The position numbers and the translations under genes are program-made. From Rhodococcus sp. PAMC28707 (lineage in GTDB: Bacteria; Actinomycetota; Actinomycetes; Mycobacteriales; Mycobacteriaceae), in assembly GCF_004795915.1 (NCBI RefSeq), contig NZ_CP039253.1, positions 3,355,001-3,419,000 on the forward strand: a stretch of 64,000 nt of DNA, written 5' to 3'. The notes under the pieces were generated by a model. It ran no database searches. It had not been told where the DNA came from and saw only the letters and a list, made by a program, of their open reading frames with translations. The number at the start of each line of letters is the position of its first letter. The stretch's first letter is position 1. Shown here piece by piece: positions 44,223 through 52,555 of the stretch.

Positions 44223-46063
44223 TGTCGCAACTGCTTCGAGTGGCTACGGCGGGAAGCGTCGACGACGGCAAATCGACACTCATCGGTCGGCTCCTCTACG
44301 ACTCGAAGGCGATCTTCGAGGATCAGTTGGAGGCCGTGGAGAAGACCAGTCGTGAACGCGGCGGCGACACAGTCGATCTCGCACTGCTCACCGACGGGCT
44401 GCGCGCCGAGCGGGAACAAGGCATCACGATCGACGTCGCGTATCGCTACTTCTCCACGCCGAGAAGAAAATTCATCATCGCCGATACGCCGGGGCACCAG
44501 CAGTACACCAGAAACATGGTCACCGGAGCATCAACCGCCGATCTTGCGCTGATACTCGTCGATGCACGTCACGGGATCCTCGAACAGACGAAGCGACATG
44601 CGTTTCTCTCGTCGTTGCTCGGTATCCGACATCTCGTGTTGTGCATCAACAAGATGGATCTCGTCGACTATTCGTGCGCCCGGTACGAAGAGATCAAAGC
44701 GGAGTTCCGCGAATTCGCGATGAAACTCGAAGTACCCGACCTCACGTTCGTACCGATGTCGGCCATCGACGGAGACAACGTCGTCCATCGCACCGCGCAG
44801 ATGCCCTGGTACGAGGGGAGCTCGCTTCTGCACCACCTCGAGGACGTCCACGTTGCCTCCGACCGTAACCTCATCGACGCCCGATTCCCGGTCCAATATG
44901 TAGTTCGGCCGAAACACAGCTCCGGTGAACATGCCGACTTCCGGGGGTACGCAGGCACCGTCGCCAGCGGAGTGTTCAAACCCGGGGACGAAGTCGTAGC
45001 GCTCCCATCCGGATTCGTCACCAGAATCGCAGCGGTGTGGGGACCGGGTGGAACGCCGGTCGACGAGGGGTTCGCCCCCTCGGCGGTATGTATCGAACTC
45101 GAGGACAAGGTCGACGTCGGGCGCGGGGACATGTTGTGCCGTCCCAACAATCGTCCGCTCGTCGGAACAGAGCTCGATGCCATGGTCTGTTGGCTCGCAG
45201 AGGGCGCACAGTTGCGCAGTGACGACCGGTACGTGCTGATGCACACCACGGCGTCGACACCAGCGCGGGTGGAAAAACTGGACTACCGGCTCGACGTCAA
45301 TACTCTGCATCGTGACGAAGCTGCACAATCGTTGAGTATCAACGACATCGGCCGAGTGCAGATCCGAACCCACAATCCGATCCTGTTCGATCCGTACCGA
45401 CGTAACCGAGTCACCGGCAGCTTCCTGCTCGTCGACGAGTCGTCCGGAGCCACGGTTGCCGCCGGGATGATCACCGGCCCCACGTTGTCGGCAGCGAAAG
45501 TTGTCTGGCATTCGTCCCGTGTCGCCCGGGAGGAACGTGCAACGCTCGGCGCCACGATCTGGTTGACGGGCTTGTCGGCTTCGGGAAAGTCCACGGTGGC
45601 AGCGGAACTGGAACGTTTGCTGGTGGCGTCGGGACGGCCGGCGTATAGGTTGGATGGAGACAACCTGCGTCACGGGCTCAATTCCGATTTAGGGTTCGAT
45701 GCAGCCGACCGTACCGAGAACGTACGGCGGGTGGGGGCTGTCGCCCAACTGATTGCCGACGCCGGGGTGGTCGCGATCGCCTGTCTCATCAGCCCGTACC
45801 GCGAAGACCGTGACGAGGTGCGGAAGGTGCACGAGAAGGCCGGACTGCCCTTCTTCGAGGTGTTCGTCGACACTCCGTTCGACGTCTGCGCAGCGCGCGA
45901 CCCGAAAGGTATGTACGCCAAAGCTATCGCTGGTGAGATCACCGGCTTCACCGGGGTAGACGACCCTTACGAAGCTCCCGAGCACCCCGAATTGGTGTTG
46001 GCGGCCTCTGACGGTGATCCGGCAACACAGGCCGCTCGGATTGTGGAATTGTTGGGATCGTGA
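44222..46063 (+). CDS. cysNC: CysN-CysC fusion: ATP sulfurylase GTPase and APS kinase
   Basis: The 613-residue protein joins two enzymes. Residues 1-430 are the CysN GTPase with P-loop AGSVDDGKST (about 10-19), DTPGHQQYTRNM and NKMD. Residues about 440-613 are CysC APS kinase with P-loop GLSASGKST (about 450-458) and RLDGDNLRHGLNSDLGF. It makes APS with CysD and phosphorylates it to PAPS, the sulfate donor. The fusion matches mycobacterial CysNC. The following cysQ starts at a GTG that overlaps the stop (GTGA). Confidence 0.96.
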   Translation: MSQLLRVATAGSVDDGKSTLIGRLLYDSKAIFEDQLEAVEKTSRERGGDTVDLALLTDGLRAEREQGITIDVAYRYFSTPRRKFIIADTPGHQQYTRNMVTGASTADLALILVDARHGILEQTKRHAFLSSLLGIRHLVLCINKMDLVDYSCARYEEIKAEFREFAMKLEVPDLTFVPMSAIDGDNVVHRTAQMPWYEGSSLLHHLEDVHVASDRNLIDARFPVQYVVRPKHSSGEHADFRGYAGTVASGVFKPGDEVVALPSGFVTRIAAVWGPGGTPVDEGFAPSAVCIELEDKVDVGRGDMLCRPNNRPLVGTELDAMVCWLAEGAQLRSDDRYVLMHTTASTPARVEKLDYRLDVNTLHRDEAAQSLSINDIGRVQIRTHNPILFDPYRRNRVTGSFLLVDESSGATVAAGMITGPTLSAAKVVWHSSRVAREERATLGATIWLTGLSASGKSTVAAELERLLVASGRPAYRLDGDNLRHGLNSDLGFDAADRTENVRRVGAVAQLIADAGVVAIACLISPYREDRDEVRKVHEKAGLPFFEVFVDTPFDVCAARDPKGMYAKAIAGEITGFTGVDDPYEAPEHPELVLAASDGDPATQAARIVELLGS

Positions 46064-47169
46064 GCGCCCTGTACTCGGCCGAAGACGATGCCCGATTCGC
46101 CGCCGACCTCGCCGAGTCGGCAGGCCGATTGCTGCTCGACATTCGCGAACGCGAAGGACGAACGACCCAGGGGCGGGAACTCGGCAGGATCGGCGACACC
46201 GAAGCCGACGCGCTGATCCTTGGCCGATTGGCAGGCGAACGCCCCGGCGATGCAGTGCTTTCCGAGGAGTCGGCCGATGATCTCCGCAGGTTGGATGCGA
46301 CCCGTGTCTGGATCATCGACCCACTCGACGGTTCCCGCGAATACGGTATCGAGGGTCGAGCCGACTGGGCAGTACACGTGGGCCTGTGGGAAAAAGACCA
46401 GGGGATGACAGCGTCGGCAGTTGCCCAGCCTGCGCTGGGCGTCGTCTACTCGACGGCCGATGTCACCGGCCCGCCGCCGCAGTCCGGTAGGCCCACGCTT
46501 GTGGTCAGTGACTCTCGGCCGCCCTACTACATGGACGATCTCGCGCGCGCGGTCGATGCCGACGTCGTGACCATGGGTTCGGCAGGTGCCAAAGCCATGG
46601 CAGTCGTGCGCGGGGAGGTCGACGCCTACGTGCATTCCGGTGGCCAATGGGAGTGGGACTCGGCAGCGCCCGTCGGCGTCGCACTCGCAGCGGGTTTGCA
46701 TTGCTCCCGTATCGACGGGACACCGTTGCGGTACAACCAGTCCCACCCGTATCTTCCGGACTTGCTGATCTGCAGGCAGGAACTCGCGCAACCGCTCCTG
46801 GCTGGAATTGCCACCTATGCCACGCGCCAGGTGGATTCCGGTCGCGTCGCGATGGCACGTGAATACATCAAGGCCCTGCTCAGTCACGATGCCACCAAGG
46901 TCCGTCTCGCCGACGGGTGTCGCCGTGTGGAGAACGGACAGCATACCGGTGACACCGGAGCGTTCATCAGGGACGAACTCGAGAACGGCGCCCAGTACAA
47001 GCCGATCATCGGCATCGGCGAGGTAGAGATCCGCGAATGGGGAACCAGCGTCGTGGCACGTTTCCCGCTCGAGTTCGACGGCGGTATGTCGGTGGCAGTG
47101 ACTGAGCATTTCGACATTCCGGCCGGCGATATCGTGGCCATCACCGCGATCATCGAACCGGTAGGTTAA
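46060..47169 (+). CDS. cysQ: CysQ 3'(2'),5'-bisphosphate nucleotidase with C-terminal extra domain
   Basis: The 369-residue protein is longer than typical CysQ (about 250-270). Residues 1-252 are the inositol-monophosphatase-like fold with metal motifs DPLDGS (87-92) and the WDSAAPVGVALAAG segment (199-212). CysQ converts PAP, the by-product of sulfotransferases, to AMP, and it can also act on PAPS. Residues about 262-369 (AREYIKALLSHD, RRVENGQHTGD, IIGIGEVEIREW, TEHFDIPAGDIVAITAII) form a separate region with the strand-rich pattern of an NTF2/SnoaL-like domain. That fold assignment is inference. It is the last gene of the operon, coupled by a 4-base overlap. Confidence 0.88.
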   Translation: MSALYSAEDDARFAADLAESAGRLLLDIREREGRTTQGRELGRIGDTEADALILGRLAGERPGDAVLSEESADDLRRLDATRVWIIDPLDGSREYGIEGRADWAVHVGLWEKDQGMTASAVAQPALGVVYSTADVTGPPPQSGRPTLVVSDSRPPYYMDDLARAVDADVVTMGSAGAKAMAVVRGEVDAYVHSGGQWEWDSAAPVGVALAAGLHCSRIDGTPLRYNQSHPYLPDLLICRQELAQPLLAGIATYATRQVDSGRVAMAREYIKALLSHDATKVRLADGCRRVENGQHTGDTGAFIRDELENGAQYKPIIGIGEVEIREWGTSVVARFPLEFDGGMSVAVTEHFDIPAGDIVAITAIIEPVG

Positions 47170-48053
47170 CCGCCGAGACGCTCCACCGTGCTGCGTAACT
47201 CGGCAGTTCTCGCCTCGGCATCGGTGAGGACTCGTCGCAAGCGTCGTGCTTCGCGATCTGCCGACTTCTCGGTCGTGCGGACCGCCGCCTCCTCGACCTC
47301 GGCGTCGTGGAGTGCGGCACGTAGGCGGGCCACTCGCTCTTTGATCTCGGAAAGGTCCGTGGAAGCGGCTTCGGACGCAGAGTCTGCAGAGTCGACGGCC
47401 TCGCGGGCCGACTCTTCGTCCTTGTGGGCTTCGGTGAGCTGTCCGCGGGCTTCCTCGAGTCGCTTGTCGGCCGCGTCGTCACGCGTTTCGGCTTCCGGGT
47501 TCTCCGGTGATGATTCCTGGGCGGTGTTCTCGGGCTCGGGCGCCAAGGTGAGCACCGCGGGCCCGAAACCGCTGTAGGACTCGGCAGTCACGACACGGCC
47601 TGCCTGCACCCGTGCGCCGATCTCGGGGTCCGCGAGCGCGGCACCCAGTGTCTGTCCGACTTCTCGTGCCGCATTCTCCGTGCTCGGGTGGCCGTGTTCG
47701 CGAGCAATCTCCACAGCCCGACGCGTCAGCGCGCGAATCGACTGTGCGCGCGCAACGGAGAGTTCCTTGAGTCTTTCGGCCGATGATCTCCGTTGCGCGT
47801 CGCGCAGGCTGTTGCCGATATCGAACAGTTCGGCAATGCTTTCGGGTTCTTCGCGTACGAGGAGGTTGACCATCCATGCGACAGTCGTGGGCTTACGGAG
47901 CTTGCCTATCGAGGCTGCGAGCTTTCGGTCCCCGGATTCCTTGGCCACTGCAACCGCGGCTGTGCGCGCGGTGACGAAGTCTCGTGGATCGACGGCACAC
48001 AGTTCGGATGCGGTGTTGTCGAGTTCGGTATCGGCCACGACCCATGTTGGCAT
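47166..48053 (-). CDS. coiled-coil protein of unknown function
   Basis: The protein of about 295 residues is mostly helical. Residues about 15-60 form a domain with FVTARTAAVAVAKESGDRKLAASIGKLRKPTTVAWMVNLL, a pattern conserved in actinobacteria (shown in parts: DRKLAASIGKLRKPTTVAW). A long acidic linker of Glu, Asp and Ala (about 180-215) leads to a coiled coil (about 215-295). The function is unknown. The start is uncertain among three nearby codons (ATG 48065, ATG 48053, GTG 48038). It is convergent with cysQ, overlapping the stop by 4 bases. Confidence 0.72.
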   Translation of the reverse strand: MPTWVVADTELDNTASELCAVDPRDFVTARTAAVAVAKESGDRKLAASIGKLRKPTTVAWMVNLLVREEPESIAELFDIGNSLRDAQRRSSAERLKELSVARAQSIRALTRRAVEIAREHGHPSTENAAREVGQTLGAALADPEIGARVQAGRVVTAESYSGFGPAVLTLAPEPENTAQESSPENPEAETRDDAADKRLEEARGQLTEAHKDEESAREAVDSADSASEAASTDLSEIKERVARLRAALHDAEVEEAAVRTTEKSADREARRLRRVLTDAEARTAELRSTVERLGG

Positions 48054-48088
48054 CAAGGGTGGCAATACGAAAGCGTGTGACGCAGGTG

Positions 48089-48161
48089 TGCCCCCGGCAG
48101 GATTCGAACCTGCGACCTTTCGCTCCGGAGGCGAACGCTCTATCCCCTGAGCTACGGGGGC
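48089..48161 (-). tRNA. tRNA-Arg (anticodon CCG)
   Basis: On the minus strand the sequence folds as a 73-base tRNA without encoded CCA: acceptor GCCCCCG pairing with CGGGGGC, D arm GCTC-AGGGGATA-GAGC, anticodon stem TTCGC/GCGAA around the loop CTCCGGA (anticodon CCG), and T arm GCAGG-TTCGAAT-CCTGC. It reads CGG arginine codons. No integrase or repeat of its 3' end is visible nearby. Confidence 0.95.
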
Positions 48162-48280
48162 GCGCCGGAACTGTGCGTACTGAAATTCCGGCGTGCCTGT
48201 GGGCGGGTCCTAGACTAGCGCATTCCATCCGTCACCTGAAATCACCCTCGTGTTGACCTAGAAGGAGGACAGTCTGTGGC

Positions 48281-50695
48281 ATGCACGTAGACGAAAGGAC
48301 CCGCGTGACCGATCATGGCTATTCGAGCGAAGATCTGGACCTCGATCTGAGGTGGTGGGCAGCTGCCAACTACCTGACCGTGGCCCAGATCTATCTGAAG
48401 GACAACACGTTGCTGCGTGAGCCCCTCACCGCGGCGCACATCAAGCCGCGTTTGCTGGGGCACTGGGGGACCAGCCCGTGCCTGTCGATGATTTACACCT
48501 TGCTCAACCGAAACATCAAGAACACCGGCGCGGACTGGCTGTACGTGACGGGCCCCGGCCACGGCGGGCCGGCACTCGTCGCGTCGACCTATCTCGAGGG
48601 GACGTACTCGGAGATCTATCCGCATATCTCGCGGGACACCGAGGGTGTGCACCGTCTGTGTCGTCAGTTCTCCTCGCCCGGTGGCATTCCCAGTCATGTG
48701 AGTGTGCAGACGCCGGGCAGCATCCACGAGGGCGGCGAGCTCGGGTATGCGCTCGTACATGCCGGTGGTGCCGCGTTCGACCGGCCGGATCTGATGGTGG
48801 CGTGTGTGATCGGCGACGGTGAGGCCGAGACCGGACCTCTCGCAGGCTCGTGGAAGTTGCCGGCGTTTCTCAACCCGCGCCGCGACGGTGCCGTGCTGCC
48901 GATTCTGAATCTCAACGGAGCAAAAATTGCAGGGCCCACGGTATTCGGACGCAGCAAAGACGAGGACATCGTCGACTTTCTGCACGGGCAGGGCTGGGAC
49001 CCGGTCGTCGTTTCCGGTGATGATCCCCGCCTTGTTTTTCCAGCCCTCGAAGAAGCAATACGAAACTCGCACAGCAAAATTCGCGCCATTCAAGATGCAG
49101 CACGGTCAGGCGGTGCCCCCGCCCAGGTGCGCTGGCCGGCCATCATCCTGCGCACCCCGAAGGGGTGGACAGGGCCGCACAGCGTCGACGGGGTCCTGGT
49201 AGAGGGGACCTTCCGGGCTCACCAGGTGCCGCTGTCAGGAGTACGGAGCAACCCCGCACATCTGGCGCAGCTCGAATCCTGGATGCGCTCGTACGAGCCG
49301 GAGGCGCTCTTCGACGCCGACGGCGCTCTCGTTCCCGAACTCGCTGCGTTGGCACCGTCGGGGGACAAGAGAATGGGATCGACGCCGTACGCCAACGGTG
49401 GCAGACTCCTTCAGCCTCTTCGGATTCCGCCGCTCGAGAAGTACGAGATCGCGATCGAGTCACCCGGAGCAGGGTTCCACGAGACGACCCGGGTCCTCGG
49501 CGAACTCATGCGCGACATCTACGCCGACAACAAACGCCCCGACGGCGGTGGCAACTTCCGGCTGTTCTGCCCGGACGAGACGTCGAGCAATCGGCTGGCG
49601 GCGGTGTTCGAGGAGACCGATCGATGCTGGCAGCTGCCGACCGAGGAGTGGGACGACCATCTTTCGGCGGACGGCCGCGTCATGGAGGTGCTCAGTGAGC
49701 ACCTGTGCGAGGGATGGTTGGAGGCATACGTTCTCGCAGGCGGGCATGGCGTCTTCGCCAGCTACGAGGCGTTCGCGATGGTAAGCGTGTCGATGATGAT
49801 CCAGCACGTGAAATGGCTCCAACATGCCGCCGACCTGCCCTGGCGTGAACCCGTCGCGTCACTGAACGTCCTGTTGACCAGTACGTGCTGGCGAAATGAC
49901 CACAACGGGTTCTCTCACCAAGGCCCAGGAATGATCGACGCCGTCATCCCGCTCTCACCCGCGGTCGTTCGAATCTGGCTGCCGCCGGACTCCAACACGT
50001 TGCTGTCGATCTCCGATCACTGCCTGCGCAGTCGTGATCACGTCAACCTGATCGTCGTCGACAAACAGCCCCATCTTCAGTATCTGACGCTCGAGCAGGC
50101 CAACGCACATTGCGCGGCGGGAGCGTCGATCTGGGAATGGGCGGGAACCGAAACCGACTCCGACGGCGCCCCGAACGAGCCCGACATCGTCCTCGCCGCG
50201 GCAGGGGACGTTCCCACGCAGGAGGTACTTGCGGCCGCGGAGATCTTGCGGGAATGGGTTCCGTACCTGCGTGTTCGGATGGTCAACGTCGTCGATCTGA
50301 TGGCATTGATGACTCCGGATGCGCATCCGCACGGCTTCCCGGAGGACAAGTTCGTGGGTCTGTTCACCGCAGACACCGATGTCGTATTCGCATTCCATGG
50401 CTACCCACGTGCAGTCCACGAGCTACTGCACGGCCGCACCGGCGCGGGTCGCTTCCACGTCCGCGGGTTCAACGAGCAGGGCACCACCACAACGCCGTTC
50501 GACATGGTGGTGCTCAACAAGATGAGTCGGTATCACCTCGTGCTCGAGGCGCTACGGCGATCGCGTCGAGTGCCAGAAAATGGCAGTGAGCTCGAGAAAT
50601 TCTGCACTGCGCAATTGGTTCGGCACGCGAGCTACATCGTCGAGCACCTCGAGGATATGCCCGAGGTGACCGACTGGACGTATTCCGCGCGCTGA
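48281..50695 (+). CDS. xfp: phosphoketolase (xylulose-5-P / fructose-6-P)
   Basis: The 804-residue protein is a full-length XFP phosphoketolase. The ThDP motif region has GPGHGGPALVAS (near 80-91) and CVIGDGEAETGPLAGSWK (about 175-192); conserved GGELGYAL and STCWRNDHNGFSHQGPG are family hallmarks. It splits xylulose 5-phosphate or fructose 6-phosphate to acetyl phosphate and an aldose phosphate. No acetate kinase gene is near. The ribosome site AAGGAGGA is 12 bases from the ATG; a GTG at 48305 with AAAGGA ahead is an alternative start. It is a single gene next to tRNA-Arg. Confidence 0.93.
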   Translation: MHVDERTRVTDHGYSSEDLDLDLRWWAAANYLTVAQIYLKDNTLLREPLTAAHIKPRLLGHWGTSPCLSMIYTLLNRNIKNTGADWLYVTGPGHGGPALVASTYLEGTYSEIYPHISRDTEGVHRLCRQFSSPGGIPSHVSVQTPGSIHEGGELGYALVHAGGAAFDRPDLMVACVIGDGEAETGPLAGSWKLPAFLNPRRDGAVLPILNLNGAKIAGPTVFGRSKDEDIVDFLHGQGWDPVVVSGDDPRLVFPALEEAIRNSHSKIRAIQDAARSGGAPAQVRWPAIILRTPKGWTGPHSVDGVLVEGTFRAHQVPLSGVRSNPAHLAQLESWMRSYEPEALFDADGALVPELAALAPSGDKRMGSTPYANGGRLLQPLRIPPLEKYEIAIESPGAGFHETTRVLGELMRDIYADNKRPDGGGNFRLFCPDETSSNRLAAVFEETDRCWQLPTEEWDDHLSADGRVMEVLSEHLCEGWLEAYVLAGGHGVFASYEAFAMVSVSMMIQHVKWLQHAADLPWREPVASLNVLLTSTCWRNDHNGFSHQGPGMIDAVIPLSPAVVRIWLPPDSNTLLSISDHCLRSRDHVNLIVVDKQPHLQYLTLEQANAHCAAGASIWEWAGTETDSDGAPNEPDIVLAAAGDVPTQEVLAAAEILREWVPYLRVRMVNVVDLMALMTPDAHPHGFPEDKFVGLFTADTDVVFAFHGYPRAVHELLHGRTGAGRFHVRGFNEQGTTTTPFDMVVLNKMSRYHLVLEALRRSRRVPENGSELEKFCTAQLVRHASYIVEHLEDMPEVTDWTYSAR

Positions 50696-50714
50696 CGCGA
50701 GCCGAAGGGTCGAC

Positions 50715-51410
50715 CTAATTGAAAGGAAGTGGTTCGGAGCCACGCTCGGCGAGCATCTGCTTCATGAGCGTGGCTTCACCTTCCTGCGTCGAGATCATCG
50801 ACTGCGCGAGCCGCACCAGCGCAGGCGTTTCGGCGTGATCTGCGGCGTATTCCATCATCGCAAGCCCGCCCTGATGGTGCCGCAGCATCAACTGCAGGAA
50901 CATCACGTCGACGGCCGGGCCGGTTGCCTTCCGCAATGCGGCTAGCTCTTCGTTGGTTGCCATGCCGGGCATGGCAGCCATCGAGCCTGATTCAGCCGGC
51001 GTCATCGATGCCATCGAATGGCCGTGCTCGTCACCGGACATCCAGCCCATGTAGCCGTCCGGTCCCACGGGGGAGCGGTCCCAGACCGCGAGCCAGCCCT
51101 GCATCTGACCGACCTGGTTTTGCTGGGAAGTCAGCATGTCGAACGCCAAAGTCTTCACGCGCTGATCCTCGGCGTTGGTCAACGCGACAGCGGACATGTC
51201 TATTGCCTGGTTGTGATGGACCGACATGTCCTGCGCGAAACCGACATCGACCGAGTCGGCGGCAGGAACCGAGTCGTCGCCGCCGAGAAACGTAGTGCGT
51301 GCGAGGAAGCCGAGTGCGAAACCGACCGCAATCGCGGCGACGATGCCGAGAATCAGCAACGCCGTCTTCTGGCTCCGTACGGCCCGGGGCCGCTCCTCCA
51401 CCGACGTCAT
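50715..51410 (-). CDS. DUF305 family exported protein
   Basis: The 231-residue protein has one N-terminal membrane anchor (LLILGIVAAIAVGFALGFLA) and two DUF305 half-domains. Each half has a His-rich motif: FAQDMSVHHNQAIDMS and LQLMLRHHQGGLAMM. Met and His richness (e.g., GHSMASMTPAESGSMAAMPGM) suggests metal binding, probably copper, but this is not shown. Its ATG overlaps the stop of the DUF3105 gene, so the two are one operon. Confidence 0.85.
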   Translation of the reverse strand: MTSVEERPRAVRSQKTALLILGIVAAIAVGFALGFLARTTFLGGDDSVPAADSVDVGFAQDMSVHHNQAIDMSAVALTNAEDQRVKTLAFDMLTSQQNQVGQMQGWLAVWDRSPVGPDGYMGWMSGDEHGHSMASMTPAESGSMAAMPGMATNEELAALRKATGPAVDVMFLQLMLRHHQGGLAMMEYAADHAETPALVRLAQSMISTQEGEATLMKQMLAERGSEPLPFN

Positions 51411-52333
51411 GGTGTCGGAGCCTGCTGCTGCAGTTCGGGTGGCAGCTGTAGATCGCTCGGAAGCTGCAGATCAGCCGGTAGACCGGCGGTGCCTGCACCC
51501 GCACCCGACATCTCACTCGCGTCCGGAGTGATCCCTGCACCATCCATCGGCACAGCCTCAGCGCCGGGCGCCGACGGATCGAACGGCGGTGGGTTGTCAG
51601 GATCGAACGAACCTGGAATGGTCGCGCAGCTCGCGCCGACCTCCGGGTATGCGTAACGGTTCAGACGCAGCGCTGCGATGAACTGGCCGATCCGCTCGTC
51701 GTCGACACTGTCCAACTTGAGCTGGTGGCCCCACGACTGCAAAGAGACCGGCGTATCCATCCCTGGATACGGCGACATCATCATGTACGACTCGCCGTCC
51801 ACCTTGCCGGCCAGCTGGGAGATTTCGTCCTCGCTGAGTTCATCGGGGTTGTATGTGACCCAGACGGCACCGTGCTCGAGGCCGTGCACTGCGTTCTCTG
51901 TGCGGATGGCTTCCGGATAGACGACGCCGGTGCAGGTGGCCCACACCGCATCGTGCGGACCACCGAACGGCGGCAGCTGGTCGTATGCGACGCGTTGCTC
52001 GGGAGAGACGTGCAGCGCAGCGGGGTAATCCATCTTCACTACATCGGCGATCGACGATGAGGGGTCCTGGTTGCTTTCGCTCGGCGCGAACTTCTGCGCC
52101 TCGGCCTGGTCCTGATACTTGGGGAAGAGGTTGACGGCCAGGATTGCGACCAGGCCGACGACGACAACCACGGCACCGATGGTCAGCCAGGGAACCTGCG
52201 GTCCACTCTTGGCCAATCCGCCTTTGACGGATGGTATGCCTCTGTTCTTCTGCTTCTTTGCGCCTTTGATGGCCTTGTTGGCTTTGGCGGCCGACTTATT
52301 GCCCTGACCGCCGCTCTCTTCACCCGTGGGCAT
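51407..52333 (-). CDS. DUF3105 family membrane protein
   Basis: The start is the ATG of [10 protein letters not shown]. The 308-residue protein has a basic N-terminus, one membrane segment ([22 protein letters not shown]) and an extracellular DUF3105 domain (about 100-245) with [22 protein letters not shown] and [15 protein letters not shown], whose conserved His-Glu-His could bind metal. The tail is Pro-, Leu- and Gln-rich. DUF3105 and DUF305 genes are commonly paired in actinobacteria. The function is unknown. Confidence 0.83.
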   Translation of the reverse strand: MPTGEESGGQGNKSAAKANKAIKGAKKQKNRGIPSVKGGLAKSGPQVPWLTIGAVVVVVGLVAILAVNLFPKYQDQAEAQKFAPSESNQDPSSSIADVVKMDYPAALHVSPEQRVAYDQLPPFGGPHDAVWATCTGVVYPEAIRTENAVHGLEHGAVWVTYNPDELSEDEISQLAGKVDGESYMMMSPYPGMDTPVSLQSWGHQLKLDSVDDERIGQFIAALRLNRYAYPEVGASCATIPGSFDPDNPPPFDPSAPGAEAVPMDGAGITPDASEMSGAGAGTAGLPADLQLPSDLQLPPELQQQAPTP

Positions 52334-52541
52334 CGCTGTCGTCGCTCTTTCCGTTGTGGGGCGTGTGCCGGAGCACACAAAGCTGGCAGGCTCCGCGACA
52401 AGATGGCGACCGTTATCGCAGAGCGCCACTACTGTACGTTCTCCGTTCCGAGCGGACCCTTCGAGGGAGCTGCAGCGGTGACGGTGGTCTCGAGTGGGTC
52501 TGGTGTAGGTACTGGCTGCGAACCGGCCGTGCTCCAGACCA

Positions 52542-52547
52542 TAAGAT
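52542..52547 (+). promoter_or_regulatory. -10 element for argS, possibly leaderless
   Basis: TAAGAT fits the actinobacterial -10 pattern TAnnnT and ends eight bases before the GTG start codon at 52556. A transcript starting 7-9 bases downstream would begin at or just before the start codon, so argS mRNA may be leaderless. No Shine-Dalgarno sequence is visible, which agrees. No good -35 is seen. Confidence 0.4.
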
Positions 52548-52555
52548 GGTTACCT

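Noticed and set aside
48089..48161. tRNA-Arg as an integration site for a mobile element
   Set aside because: No integrase, excisionase or repeat of the tRNA 3' end is visible on either side, and the neighbours are ordinary chromosomal genes.
52403..52555. N-terminal extension of argS by 51 codons
   Set aside because: The extra residues have no counterpart in ArgS, and the GTG at 52556 sits correctly behind a -10 element.
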